This document shows, one piece after another, positions 27,010 to 36,307 of a stretch of DNA of 64,000 nucleotides. The stretch lies in NCBI RefSeq assembly GCF_036746095.1, contig NZ_DAIOEU010000004.1:62001-126000 (forward strand), given 5' to 3'. Each line of letters starts with the position of its first letter. The first letter of the stretch is position 1. The translations under genes were made by a program, and so were the position numbers. The notes under the pieces are model-generated. The model was given only the letters and a program-made list of their open reading frames with translations, was not told the origin of the DNA and searched no databases. The stretch comes from Dyella_B sp036746095 (lineage in GTDB: Bacteria; Pseudomonadota; Gammaproteobacteria; Xanthomonadales; Rhodanobacteraceae).

Positions 27010-27813
27010 ATGGCTCCCGAAGACACTTCCTCCTACGATGTGCCGCGCGCTCCTCACGGTCCCATCGCACTAACCCTGCTCGGCATTTTCGCCGCAGCCC
27101 TCTTCATCGGTTTCGTCTCGCTCGGCAACTGGCAAGTCCATCGCCTTGCCTGGAAACGCGCACTGATCACCCGCGTCGATGCCCGCGTGCATGCGCCACC
27201 GATCGCGCCGCCCACGCGCGAGCAATGGCCCGCCATCACGGCGGAAAAAGACGAATATCTGCATGTACGCCTCAATGGCGTATTCCTGCATGACCAGCAG
27301 ACCCTGGTATGGGCCGCCACCGACGAAGGCAGCGGTTATTGGGTGATGACGCCGTTGCGCGAAGTCGATGGTTCCATCGTGCTGATCAACCGCGGTTTCG
27401 CGCCGGTGGATTGGTGCGGACGCGATGGCCATTGCGCGCCGGGACCCGGCGGTGAGGTGACGGTGACGGGCTTGCTGCGCATGTCCGAGCCGTCCGGCTT
27501 CTTCCGCCACAATGATCCGGTACACAACAACTGGTATACGCGCGACATCCCCGCGATCGCCGCCGCGCGTGGTCTCCACGACGTGGCGCCTTATTTCGTG
27601 GATGCGGATGCCACGCAAGCCAGCGGTACCCAATGGCCGGAAGGCGGCAAGACGGTGATCAACTTTCCCAATAATCACCTGAGCTATTTGATTACCTGGT
27701 ATCTGCTCGCGCTGATGGTGCTGGGGGCGAGTGTTTACGTCGGCTACGACGAATACCGACTTCGCCGCCGAGCTTCGAACTCCCTCCCCCCTCCGGGGAG
27801 AGGGTTGGGGTGA
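27010..27813 (+). CDS. SURF1 family oxidase assembly protein
   Basis: A 267-residue protein with a membrane helix near each end (about 20-38 and 228-248) and a periplasmic domain between, the SURF1 layout. Family motifs are SLGNWQVHRLAWK near the N-terminus and INFPNNHLSYLITWYLLAL near the C-terminus. SURF1 proteins help insert haem into haem-copper oxidases. Here the gene follows cyoABCD, so the partner is probably the bo-type oxidase. The last residues (LPPPGRGLG) are encoded by a CCCTC-rich repeat and are likely a chance extension of the protein. Confidence 0.9.
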   Translation: MAPEDTSSYDVPRAPHGPIALTLLGIFAAALFIGFVSLGNWQVHRLAWKRALITRVDARVHAPPIAPPTREQWPAITAEKDEYLHVRLNGVFLHDQQTLVWAATDEGSGYWVMTPLREVDGSIVLINRGFAPVDWCGRDGHCAPGPGGEVTVTGLLRMSEPSGFFRHNDPVHNNWYTRDIPAIAAARGLHDVAPYFVDADATQASGTQWPEGGKTVINFPNNHLSYLITWYLLALMVLGASVYVGYDEYRLRRRASNSLPPPGRGLG

Positions 27814-27936
27814 GGGGGTGATGTCGCGGGATGGCTGATTCCATGCGGGATTCAAAAAGCAAAACCTGCATGCATCGAGCTGGTTCCCCGCAAGCCCTGC
27901 CTCTCACCCTAACCCTCTCCCCGAAGGGGAGAGGGA
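27781..27936. repeat. Inverted pair of CCCTCTCCCC-type palindromes
   Basis: CTCCGGGGAGAGGGTTGGGG (from 27791) and, inverted, CTCACCCTAACCCTCTCCCC (from 27903) flank about 90 bases between the SURF1 and TetR genes, which converge. A third copy is at 34506-34545. Each copy is itself a hairpin. They probably end transcription from both sides. Confidence 0.6.
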
Positions 27937-27972
27937 GCTGGTCTGCGGCGCCATGGAGCTTTACGCCCCAAC

Positions 27973-28599
27973 CTATCTTCGCTCTGCTTGCGTCCCAAAA
28001 AACGTCGCCGTAAAAACCGTACTCAATACCGACGCCGTCGACGCATCCGGCATCTCGCCAGGCATGCTCATGTTGAAATAAAGCATTCCGTCGATCAGCG
28101 CCATCATCGCAAAGGCCAAGTCATCCGCCGGCGCCGGCAATCGTGTTCCCATGCGCTGGCAGAACTGTGTGATGAAGCTGGCGATCATGTCGCGCTTTTC
28201 CAGGCACAGCGTATTCATGCGCTGGCGGAACTTGGCATCGCGCACGGCGTGCAGGCGTGCTTCGGCCCACAAGACATAGCTGCCGTGGTCGCGATAGCAC
28301 TGGCCGTAGAACTGGGCCAGCTGTTTTTGCAGGTCCTCGTTGGAAAGATCCGCATCCAGCAATTGCTGCAGGTCTTCTTGAACCTGGCCGTGGTCGCGCT
28401 TGAGCAGTTCGATGAACAGATCCGTCTTGCTCTTGAAGTTCGAATAAAACGCACCGCGCGTGTAGCCGGCATGCCCGGCGACGTCTTCCACGCTGGCGCC
28501 GGCGAATCCCTTTTTGACGATGACTGCCGCGGCCGCTTCCAGCAGGCGCTGGCGGGTCTGTTCGCGGCTTTCTTCCCGGGTAAGGCGTTTGCGTGGCAT
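27973..28599 (-). CDS. TetR family transcriptional regulator
   Basis: A 208-residue repressor. The N-terminal helix-turn-helix domain (about 8-55) contains RLLEAAAAVIVKKGFAGASV and GYTRGAFYSNFKSKTDLF, close to the AcrR/NalC-like pattern. ATG at 28599 is the start; the frame runs on upstream, but that region holds the divergent promoters. It is divergent from an RND efflux operon and presumably represses it through the palindrome at 28631-28661. An inducer would bind the C-terminal domain. Confidence 0.92.
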   Translation of the reverse strand: MPRKRLTREESREQTRQRLLEAAAAVIVKKGFAGASVEDVAGHAGYTRGAFYSNFKSKTDLFIELLKRDHGQVQEDLQQLLDADLSNEDLQKQLAQFYGQCYRDHGSYVLWAEARLHAVRDAKFRQRMNTLCLEKRDMIASFITQFCQRMGTRLPAPADDLAFAMMALIDGMLYFNMSMPGEMPDASTASVLSTVFTATFFGTQAERR

Positions 28600-28630
28600 G
28601 GCGCATCCTACCACGACCCATGGCACGTGT

Positions 28631-28661
28631 ATCGAAATACATAGTTGTATTTGAATTCGAT
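28631..28661. promoter_or_regulatory. Palindromic operator between tetR and RND operon
   Basis: AAATACA (28635-28641), TAGT, TGTATTT (28646-28652) is a perfect inner palindrome, flanked by ATCGAA (28631-28636) and TTCGAT (28656-28661). It lies 31 bases upstream of the TetR start and about 55 upstream of the efflux adaptor start. This is the expected position for autoregulation and pump control. Confidence 0.65.
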
Positions 28662-28716
28662 AATGGATTAGAGTCCGCAGCTGTATTGCCTGAGCCCCCA
28701 CCCCCAGGAGCTTCCC

Positions 28717-29853
28717 GTGAGCCGTTCCCCCTTCCCCCAGCCGCGCGTGCTGCCGCGGCATGCCTGGCTACCGTATGTCGTAGCTATTTCGCTGATTTCA
28801 CTGGCCGGCTGCGGCCGTAAAGCACCAGAGGCGGAGGCTGCCGTGCCGGTGATCGCCATGCCGGCGCAGGCCGCCGACGGCGCCGTGGCCGGCCGCTTTC
28901 CTGGCGATGTCCATGCACGCTACGAGATGCCGTTGTCCTTCCGCGTGGGCGGCCAATTGCTGGAGCGCTACGTGGACCCCGGCCAGCAGGTGAAACAGGG
29001 ACAGGCGCTGGCCAAGCTCGATCCGGCCGATGCCAACAAGCAGCTGGCCAATGCCAAGGCGGCGCTGGAATCGGCCGAGCATCGGCTGGTGTTCGCCACC
29101 CAGCAGCACGATCGCGATGACGCGCAATACAAGCAAAACCTGATCAGCCAGCTGCAATGGCAGCAGACGCAGGACAACTACGCCGCCGCCGTGGCGGGCC
29201 GCGACCAGGCCAAGCAGCAATACGAGCTGGCCCAGAACCAGCTGCGCTACACCACCCTGGTGGCCGATCACGACGGGGTGATCACCAGCCGGCAGGCCGA
29301 TGTCGGCCAGGTACTGGCAGCCGGGCAGCAGGTGTTCGGTTTTGCCTGGGCAGGCGAGCGCGAGGTGTATGTCGACGTGCCGGAAAGCCGCGTCGGCCGC
29401 ATCACCATCGGGCAAGTTGCCACGGTGAGCTTGCCCGCGCTGCGCGGGCACACGTACACCGCGCGCGTGCGCGAAATCGCCCCGGCGGCCGATGCGCAAT
29501 CGCACACGTACCTGGTCAAGCTCACGGTCGACCACGCCGACGCCTCGCTGCAGCTCGGCATGACGGCGGATGTGTCGCTGCAAGCCGGCCGCGCCGCCGA
29601 TGCCGTGGTGAAAATTCCGGTCACGGCCTTGTTCCACCAAGACGAGCATCCCGCCGTATGGGTGGTGGATCCGACGGATTCCAAGCTGGCGCTGCGCCCG
29701 GTGACGGTGGCGCGCTACGAGGAACGCGACGTGCTGCTGGCCGGTGGCCTGAAGCCCGGCGAGCGCATCGTGATGCAAGGCGTGCACACCGTTTCCGTCG
29801 GCGAAAAAGTCACGCCGATCGCGCCACCGCATGCCGAGGATGCGCCGCAATGA
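28717..29853 (+). CDS. RND efflux periplasmic adaptor subunit, lipoprotein
   Basis: A 378-residue adaptor. The signal ends SLISLAGCG with lipidation at Cys32. The lipoyl halves (LSFRVGGQLLERYVDPGQQV and LVADHDGVITSRQADVGQVL) flank a long helical hairpin rich in Gln and Ala (about 100-165). The GTG start at 28717 has AGGAG six bases upstream. The stop overlaps the permease start by ATGA. It is only distantly similar to the adaptor at 1.4-2.6 kb. Confidence 0.93.
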   Translation: MSRSPFPQPRVLPRHAWLPYVVAISLISLAGCGRKAPEAEAAVPVIAMPAQAADGAVAGRFPGDVHARYEMPLSFRVGGQLLERYVDPGQQVKQGQALAKLDPADANKQLANAKAALESAEHRLVFATQQHDRDDAQYKQNLISQLQWQQTQDNYAAAVAGRDQAKQQYELAQNQLRYTTLVADHDGVITSRQADVGQVLAAGQQVFGFAWAGEREVYVDVPESRVGRITIGQVATVSLPALRGHTYTARVREIAPAADAQSHTYLVKLTVDHADASLQLGMTADVSLQAGRAADAVVKIPVTALFHQDEHPAVWVVDPTDSKLALRPVTVARYEERDVLLAGGLKPGERIVMQGVHTVSVGEKVTPIAPPHAEDAPQ

Positions 29854-32800
29854 GCCACGAGGAACGCTTCAATCTTTCCGCCTGGACGTTGCGCCATCAG
29901 TCGCTGGTGTTTTTCCTGATGGGCCTGATCGCGCTGTTCGGCCTGCTGTCGTACAAGAACCTGTCGCAATCGGAAGATCCGCCGTTCACCTTCAAGGTGA
30001 TGGTGATCCAGACCTATTGGCCCGGCGCCACCGCCAAGCAAGTGCAGGAAGAAGTCACCGATCGCATCGGGCGCAAGCTGCAGGAGACGCCGAACATCGA
30101 CTTTCTGCGCAGCTATTCGCGTCCCGGCGAATCGCTGATCTTCTTCAACATCAAGGATTCGGCGCCAGCCGCCGTGGTGCCGGAGACCTGGTATCAGGTG
30201 CGCAAGAAAGTCGGCGACATGGCGTCGCAACTGCCGCAAGGCGTGCAAGGGCCGTTCTTCAACGACGAATTCGGCGATGTCTACACCAATATCTACGCGC
30301 TGGAAGGCGATGGCTACACGCCGGCACAACTGCACGACTACGCGGATCAGTTGCGCACGGAACTGCTGCGCGTGCCCGGTGTGGGCAAGGTCGATTATTT
30401 CGGCGACCAGAACCAGCACATCTACATCGACGTGACGAACGCGACGCTGGCCAAGCTCGGCATCAGCCCGCAGCAGATCGGCCAGGCAATCAACGACCAG
30501 AACGCGGTGGCATCCACCGGTGTGCTGACGACCGCCGATGACCGCGTGTTCGTGCGTCCAAGCGGGCAGTTCGACAACATGGATGCGTTGGCGAATACCT
30601 TGCTGCACATCAACGGCAAAAGCTTCCGCCTGGGCGATATCGCCACCATCCGGCGCGGCTATGACGATCCGCCCAGCCAGACCATGCGCTTCATGGGGCA
30701 GCAGGTATTGGGTATTGGCGTAACCATGCAGCCAGGTGGCGATGTGGTCCATCTCGGCAAGGCGCTGGACGGAAAGGTCGGTGACTTGCAAAAACGCCTG
30801 CCTGCAGGTCTGAAACTCTCCGAAGTCACCAGCATGCCGCATGCCGTGTCGCACTCGGTGGACGACTTCCTGGAGTCGGTCGCCGAAGCCGTGGCGATCG
30901 TGCTGCTGGTGAGCCTGCTGAGCCTGGGCTTCCGCACCGGCATGGTGGTGGTGATCTCCATTCCGTTCGTGCTGGCGGCGACGGCGCTGTGCATGGACAT
31001 GTTCGGCATCGGCTTGCACAAGGTGTCGCTGGGTACCTTGGTGCTGGCGCTGGGCCTGTTGGTGGACGACGCGATCATCGCGGTGGAAATGATGTCGGTG
31101 AAGCTGGAACAGGGCTGGGGCCGCGTGAAGGCGGCTGCGTTCGCCTATACCAGCACGGCGTTTCCCATGTTGACCGGCACGCTGGTGACGGTGTCGGGCT
31201 TTCTGCCGATTGCCTTGGCCAAGTCGAGCACCGGCGAATACACGCGCTCGATTTTCGAAGTCTCGGCCATCGCGTTGCTGGTGTCGTGGCTGGCGGCGGT
31301 GATCGTGATTCCGCTGCTGGGTTATCACATGCTGCCGGAACACCACCAGCGCGCCAAACCCGGGCAGGAGTGGTGGGCGCGCTTCCTGCCGCGGCGTTGG
31401 AATGATGCGCGCGCAGCGAATGCGGTGCAGCCGGTGCATGACGGCGAAGAGATCGAGATCTACGACACCACGTTCTATCGGCGTTTCCGTGGCTGGCTGG
31501 ATTTCTGCTTGCGCCAGCGTTGGCTGGTGCTGCTCTCCACGGTGGCGCTGTTCGTGATCGCGCTGGCCGGTTTCGGGTTGGTGCCCAAGCAGTTCTTCCC
31601 CAGTTCCGATCGGCCAGAATTGCTGGTGGACCTGCGCCTGTCGGAAGGTGCTTCGTATGCGGCGACATTGCGCGAAACCGAACGTTTCGAAGCGGTGCTG
31701 AAGGGACGCAAGGACATTGCCAACTACGTCAGCTTCGTCGGTAGCGGCGCGCCGCGCTTCTATCTGCCGCTGGATCAGCAACTGGCGCAGCCGAACTTCG
31801 CGCAGTTCGTGATCACGGCGACGGATGTGAAGAAGCGCGAAGAGCTGGCAAGTTATCTGGACGGCGAGTTGAAGCGCGACTTCAGCGCCGTGCGCACGCG
31901 CGTCAGCCGCCTGGAGAACGGACCGCCGGTCGGCTTCCCAGTGCAGTTCCGCGTGGAAGGCGATGACATCGCCACGGTGCGCGGCATCGCCGAGCAAGTA
32001 GCTGGCGTGATGCGTGCCAATCCCGACACCACCAACGTGCAGTTCGACTGGGATGAACCGGCCGAGCGTTCGGTGCGCTTCGAGGTGGATCAGTTCAAGG
32101 CGCGCCAGCTTGGGCTCACTTCGAAAGACATCGCCGATTTCCTGGCCATGAATCTCTCAGGCACCACGGTGACGCAATTGCGCGAGCGCGACAAGTTGAT
32201 CTCGGTGGATTTGCGCAGCGAACGCGGTGATCGCATCCATCCCGATCAGATCGAACGCCTGGCGATACCCACGGCAAGCGGCACCGCTATTGCGCTCGCG
32301 CAGCTTGGTCATGTGAGTTACGGCTTGGAATACGGTGTGATCTGGGAACGCGATCGCCAACCGAACATCACCGTGCAGTCAGATACGCGCAATGGCGCGC
32401 AGGGTCTGGATGTCACCAACGCCGTCGACAAGAAGCTTGCCGATATCCGCGCGCATCTGCCGGTGGGGTACCGCGTCGAAGTCGGCGGTTCGGTCGAACA
32501 GAATGGAAAGGCGCAAAATTCGGTCAACGTGCAGATGCCGGTGTTGTTGGTGGCGGTATTGGTGCTGTTGATGATCCAGCTGCAAAGCCTCGGCCGCACC
32601 TTCATGGTGGTGCTGACGGCACCGCTGGGATTGATCGGCGTGATCGTGGCCTTGCTGGTTGCGCATCAGCCGTATGGCTTCGTCGCCATGCTGGGCACGA
32701 TTGCGATGTTCGGCATCATCATGCGCAACTCGGTGATCCTGGTGGACCAGATCGAGCAGGATATCCGCGCCGGTCATCCACGTTGGGAAGCCATTGTCGG

Positions 32801-33026
32801 GGCGACGGTGCGTCGTTTCCGGCCCATCACGCTCACGGCAGCGGCGGCGGTGCTCGCGCTGATTCCGCTATTGCGCAGCAACTTCTTCGGCCCGATGGCC
32901 ACCGCGCTGATGGGCGGCATCACCGTTGCCACCGTGCTCACCCTTTTCTATCTGCCTGCGCTGTACGCGACCTGGTTCCGCGTGCGCGCCGATGAACCCG
33001 CCAGGGAGCCGGAGGCTGCCACATGA
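29850..33026 (+). CDS. RND efflux permease, full length
   Basis: A 1058-residue inner-membrane pump. The first helix is near residue 15-33, and two large periplasmic regions and twelve helices follow. Family segments are LVLALGLLVDDAIIAVEMMS in helix 4 (with the paired Asp of the proton relay) and VAMLGTIAMFGIIMRNSVIL in helix 10. The open frame extends about 690 bases upstream inside the adaptor gene, but MSHEERFNLSAWTLRHQSLV is the natural N-terminus. The substrate is unknown; the divergent TetR gene suggests an inducible pump. Confidence 0.95.
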   Translation: MSHEERFNLSAWTLRHQSLVFFLMGLIALFGLLSYKNLSQSEDPPFTFKVMVIQTYWPGATAKQVQEEVTDRIGRKLQETPNIDFLRSYSRPGESLIFFNIKDSAPAAVVPETWYQVRKKVGDMASQLPQGVQGPFFNDEFGDVYTNIYALEGDGYTPAQLHDYADQLRTELLRVPGVGKVDYFGDQNQHIYIDVTNATLAKLGISPQQIGQAINDQNAVASTGVLTTADDRVFVRPSGQFDNMDALANTLLHINGKSFRLGDIATIRRGYDDPPSQTMRFMGQQVLGIGVTMQPGGDVVHLGKALDGKVGDLQKRLPAGLKLSEVTSMPHAVSHSVDDFLESVAEAVAIVLLVSLLSLGFRTGMVVVISIPFVLAATALCMDMFGIGLHKVSLGTLVLALGLLVDDAIIAVEMMSVKLEQGWGRVKAAAFAYTSTAFPMLTGTLVTVSGFLPIALAKSSTGEYTRSIFEVSAIALLVSWLAAVIVIPLLGYHMLPEHHQRAKPGQEWWARFLPRRWNDARAANAVQPVHDGEEIEIYDTTFYRRFRGWLDFCLRQRWLVLLSTVALFVIALAGFGLVPKQFFPSSDRPELLVDLRLSEGASYAATLRETERFEAVLKGRKDIANYVSFVGSGAPRFYLPLDQQLAQPNFAQFVITATDVKKREELASYLDGELKRDFSAVRTRVSRLENGPPVGFPVQFRVEGDDIATVRGIAEQVAGVMRANPDTTNVQFDWDEPAERSVRFEVDQFKARQLGLTSKDIADFLAMNLSGTTVTQLRERDKLISVDLRSERGDRIHPDQIERLAIPTASGTAIALAQLGHVSYGLEYGVIWERDRQPNITVQSDTRNGAQGLDVTNAVDKKLADIRAHLPVGYRVEVGGSVEQNGKAQNSVNVQMPVLLVAVLVLLMIQLQSLGRTFMVVLTAPLGLIGVIVALLVAHQPYGFVAMLGTIAMFGIIMRNSVILVDQIEQDIRAGHPRWEAIVGATVRRFRPITLTAAAAVLALIPLLRSNFFGPMATALMGGITVATVLTLFYLPALYATWFRVRADEPAREPEAAT

Positions 33027-34495
33027 AGCCCGCAAACATGATCCTTGCATTGCGTCTGTCGCCACTTGCCACGGCAGTGGCGCTGGCCGGGTGCGCGTTC
33101 GCGCCGCCGGCCAAGCCACCTGCTTCACCCGCTCCGGCGCAGTACACCGCCACGCCACTCCCGTCAGAGACGGCCAAAGTGGATGGCGTAGCGCAACATT
33201 ACAGCCTGGGCGAACGCGCCGTCCCGCAGTGGTGGCGCGAATACCGCAACGACACGCTCAACGCATGGGTGGAGGAAGGCCTGCGCAACAATCCTTCGCT
33301 TGCGGCGACCAGGCACACGCTGGAGGCTGCGCATCAACTGCTGCGCGCGCAGATCGGCGCGAACCTGTTGCCGAAGCTGGATGGCCAGGCGCAAAGCAGC
33401 CGGCAGCGTGCGCTGGGTTTTCCGGGATTTGGCCCGCCGACCAATCTGTATGACGTCTACGCCGGGCAGCTTTCGCTCAGCTACAACTTCGACCTGTTCG
33501 GCGCCACGCGGCATGGCATCCAGGCAACGGCCGCGCAGGTGGATCAGCAATCCTACGAGTTCGACGCGGCCAAGCGGACGTTGGCGGCCAACATCGTGAC
33601 GGCAGCGATCAACGCCGCGTCGCTGGACGAACAAGTACAGACCAGCGAGCAGCTATCCAAGCTTGCGCACGATCAAGCCGATCTGACGGAACGCCAGCGT
33701 GCGCTCGGCGCGGCATCGCAAGACGATGTGCTAAGCCTGCGCGAGCAAGCCGCGAGCATCGATACCTCGCTGCCGCCCTTGCGCGCGCAAGCCGAAAAAG
33801 CGCGTCACGCCCTTGCGGTATTGCTGGGGCGCACGCCTGACCAGGCACCGGCGAATCTCACGCTGTCGGATCTGCATCTGCCGGAAAACGTGCCCGTCAG
33901 CGTGCCTTCCGATCTGCTGCGGCAGCGGCCGGACGTGCTGGCCGCGGAAGCGGCGGTGCATGCAGCGTCCGCACAGGTCGGCGTGGCGACGGCGAACCTG
34001 TTTCCGCAGATTTCATTGTCGGCAACCTTGGGTACGGAGGGCTTCAAGCCGTCGACGCTGTTCACCAGCGCCGGTTCGGTGTGGAGCGCGGGGCTTTCGT
34101 TGACGCAGCCGATCTTTCACGGCGGGGAATTGATCGCCAAGCGCAAGGCCGCGATCGAGGATTACGACGCGGCCATCGCCAACTACCAGCAGACAGTGTT
34201 GAACGCGTTCCAGAACGTGGCCGACACACTTACCGCCTTGAATCAGGATGCTGCCACCTTGCAAGCGGCGCAGATCGCTGCAAAGGCGGCGCAGCAGACC
34301 TTCGCCAACGCCGATGCGCGCTATCGCCTGGGCGGCACGTCGTATCCGACGATGGTGCAGAGCGAGCAGCATTGGCAGAACGCCAGACTGACGGAGATCC
34401 AGGCGCGCGCATCACGGCTGGCGGACACGGCGGCATTGTTCCAGGCGATGGGCACGCCGCAGCCCGAGACGCTGGCGGAAAATACGCGGCATTGA
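33023..34495 (+). CDS. RND efflux outer-membrane lipoprotein, NodT family
   Basis: A 490-residue outer-membrane factor. The signal ends AVALAGCAFAPP (Cys24). The NodT motif LLRQRPDVLAAEAAVHAASA is near residue 295. It overlaps the permease stop by four bases and ends the second tripartite pump operon. A CCCTCTCCC-type hairpin follows at about 34508. Confidence 0.93.
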   Translation: MKPANMILALRLSPLATAVALAGCAFAPPAKPPASPAPAQYTATPLPSETAKVDGVAQHYSLGERAVPQWWREYRNDTLNAWVEEGLRNNPSLAATRHTLEAAHQLLRAQIGANLLPKLDGQAQSSRQRALGFPGFGPPTNLYDVYAGQLSLSYNFDLFGATRHGIQATAAQVDQQSYEFDAAKRTLAANIVTAAINAASLDEQVQTSEQLSKLAHDQADLTERQRALGAASQDDVLSLREQAASIDTSLPPLRAQAEKARHALAVLLGRTPDQAPANLTLSDLHLPENVPVSVPSDLLRQRPDVLAAEAAVHAASAQVGVATANLFPQISLSATLGTEGFKPSTLFTSAGSVWSAGLSLTQPIFHGGELIAKRKAAIEDYDAAIANYQQTVLNAFQNVADTLTALNQDAATLQAAQIAAKAAQQTFANADARYRLGGTSYPTMVQSEQHWQNARLTEIQARASRLADTAALFQAMGTPQPETLAENTRH

Positions 34496-35224
34496 TGAGT
34501 TGATACCTCCCCTCTCCCACTGGGAGAGGGGCCGGGGGTGAGGGCACAGGCGAAGCGGATAGCAAATGCTGCCGCAGGTTTTTGTGTCCGCTCTGGCCGC
34601 ACCCTCACCTCAACACCAGCCCCCTTTCCAATGACACCTGATTCGCGTTGTGTCTCAGCAAGGCCGATCGCTCCATGTATATCGTCACCCCGGCGAAAGC
34701 CGGGGCCCAGCGACTTTAAGGCAACACTGATTGAGTATCGCCGTCACCAGCCCTGCCTGTTCGCAGGCCACAGGGCCGTCGGCGAAGGCAGACTGGTTGT
34801 CTGTCGAGACGGCGGACCTGCGGCATGCGGACAGACAGGGCTGGCCCCAACAGGTTGAATTCAAAGTGATGGGGTGATGTCTGGAAGGCCCGCAGGCTGC
34901 GCCGCGCGGCTTGGCAAGACGGCCAGCCTTCCCGGCCACGCGACACACTCTGCGAGCCTTCCAGACATTATGACGACGGCGATACTTAGTCAGTGTTGCC
35001 TTAAAGCGAAAGACACTGGGTCCCGGCTTCCGCCGGGATGAAGAGGTCTACAGCAAGATTTTAAAAAAGCTCAGCTGAGACTCAATCAAGCCACTGAGAA
35101 CGGCTTAAGCCAGGCCATTTCAAATTTGCGCCACCCAAACGTCTATCAGGAAAACCGCACCTGTTTTCCCGATGGAACGCATGCCTTGAACAATCCAAAC
35201 CGCCCGCCTGCCGGTGTCCTGGGT
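34496..35224. other. 729-base intergenic region holding a repeat hairpin, a split REP doublet and a MITE
   Basis: From left to right: a CCCTCTCCCACTGGGAGAGG hairpin (about 34508-34527), a REP left arm (34683-34710), a 281-base MITE (34720-35000) and a REP right arm (35016-35041). Then about 180 bases lead into the DUF535 gene, open in frame from TTG at 35126 but without recognised homology. Confidence 0.6.
34720..35000. mobile_element. MITE with 26-base-plus terminal inverted repeats and TTAA duplication
   Basis: The left end GGCAACACTGATTGAGTATC and the right end (reverse complement GGCAACACTGACTAAGTATC) match in 30 of 32 positions when the flanking CTTTAA is included. TTAA flanks both ends (34716-34719 and 35001-35004) and may be the target duplication. 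No transposase is encoded. Internal palindromes include TGTCTGGAAGGC against GCCTTCCAGACA. The element interrupts a REP doublet whose uninterrupted relative is at 41786-41927. Its ends would let a transposase elsewhere in the genome move it. Confidence 0.75.
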
Positions 35225-36304
35225 ATGGGGCTCGACGCCTTTCTGCCCGCCCCCTACGCGCCCCCTTCGCGGCCTGCGCGCGCCGGATCGCCGCTCGAAA
35301 AAGGCCTTGGCGCAGTCAGCGCTGCTGAATATGCCAGCGCGCTCGCGACCCTGTTCGATTCCATGCGCCACCGACACGACTGGACCGGGCCTTGGTACAA
35401 GCGCGGTGTCACCGCATTGAAGTATCTGGCACGCAGCCTGTGCATACTGCCGCGGCATCAGCGTTTCCTGGCCACGATTGCCGACGACCCGGTGATGAGT
35501 GCCTACCGCCAGCGCGACCCGCGCCTGCTGGAACGACACATGCACCGCTATATCAACGCGCATTGGCACCGGTGCGACCGGCTGGCCTATCTGCAGCAGC
35601 ACTACCGCTTTGCCAAAGCACATCTGCCACCCGGTTTGTACGAGCTGGTCTATGCCATGGGCCATGCGAGTTTAGGAAGCCTGACGGCCAAGGATGGCTC
35701 CCTGCTCACCCTGTGCCTGCGGCCGCCGATCGACAAAGGCTGCGAAGGCGAGCTGTGCCTGCAGCTGTGCAATGGGAACGAAGATCCGCTGTACAGCATC
35801 ATCTTCTCGATCGCGGATGAACTGCCGACGGTGATGATCGGCTGCCTGCAGGGGCCGCGCGGCGCCCATGCCAAGGACGTGGTGCGCGAACTCACGCGCC
35901 TGCTGCATGGCATGCGGCCCAAGCAATTGATGCTGTCGCTGGTCTACGCCTTTGCCCGCCACTATGGCATCGAGCGGCTGGTGGCGATCAGCAACGATGC
36001 GCACCCGCTGCGCCGCAGCGGCCGTCCGTTGTATTCCGACTACGATGCGTTCTGGGAAGAGCAGCACGGCCGGCGCATCGGCGGCGGCTGGTATGCGCTG
36101 CCGGCCTCGTTGATGCACAAGTCGGAAGCGGAGGTGTCGAGCAATCATCGCGCTGCGTTCCGCCGCCGCGAAGCCTTGCGACGGGAAGTCGAGCAATTGC
36201 TGCTGAACGCGCTGGCGCCGCCTGCGCCTGGGTTTGAGCATGCCGCGAACGACGCGCCGCGCATCCCGGCGCCGGTTGTGGCAGGCTCTGGCAACGGTCC
36301 GTAG
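35225..36304 (+). CDS. DUF535 (VirK/YbjX) family protein
   Basis: A 359-residue protein of the DUF535 family, which includes Shigella VirK and E. coli YbjX. Recognisable stretches are HYRFAKAHLPPGLYELVYAM, FSIADELPTVMIGCLQGPRG, LVYAFARHYGIERLVAISND and the C-terminal YDAFWEEQHGR. The molecular function is not established; VirK homologues are linked to envelope integrity and virulence-factor display. The start is uncertain: ATG at 35225 is used, but a TTG at 35126 would add 33 residues. It ends three bases before the ECF sigma gene, so it is likely in the same transcript. Confidence 0.85.
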   Translation: MGLDAFLPAPYAPPSRPARAGSPLEKGLGAVSAAEYASALATLFDSMRHRHDWTGPWYKRGVTALKYLARSLCILPRHQRFLATIADDPVMSAYRQRDPRLLERHMHRYINAHWHRCDRLAYLQQHYRFAKAHLPPGLYELVYAMGHASLGSLTAKDGSLLTLCLRPPIDKGCEGELCLQLCNGNEDPLYSIIFSIADELPTVMIGCLQGPRGAHAKDVVRELTRLLHGMRPKQLMLSLVYAFARHYGIERLVAISNDAHPLRRSGRPLYSDYDAFWEEQHGRRIGGGWYALPASLMHKSEAEVSSNHRAAFRRREALRREVEQLLLNALAPPAPGFEHAANDAPRIPAPVVAGSGNGP

Positions 36305-36307
36305 GGT

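Noticed and set aside
29715..31997. 760-codon open frame antisense to the RND permease
   Set aside because: No recognisable domain; composition is that of a mirrored GC-rich gene. The sense strand has a full permease.
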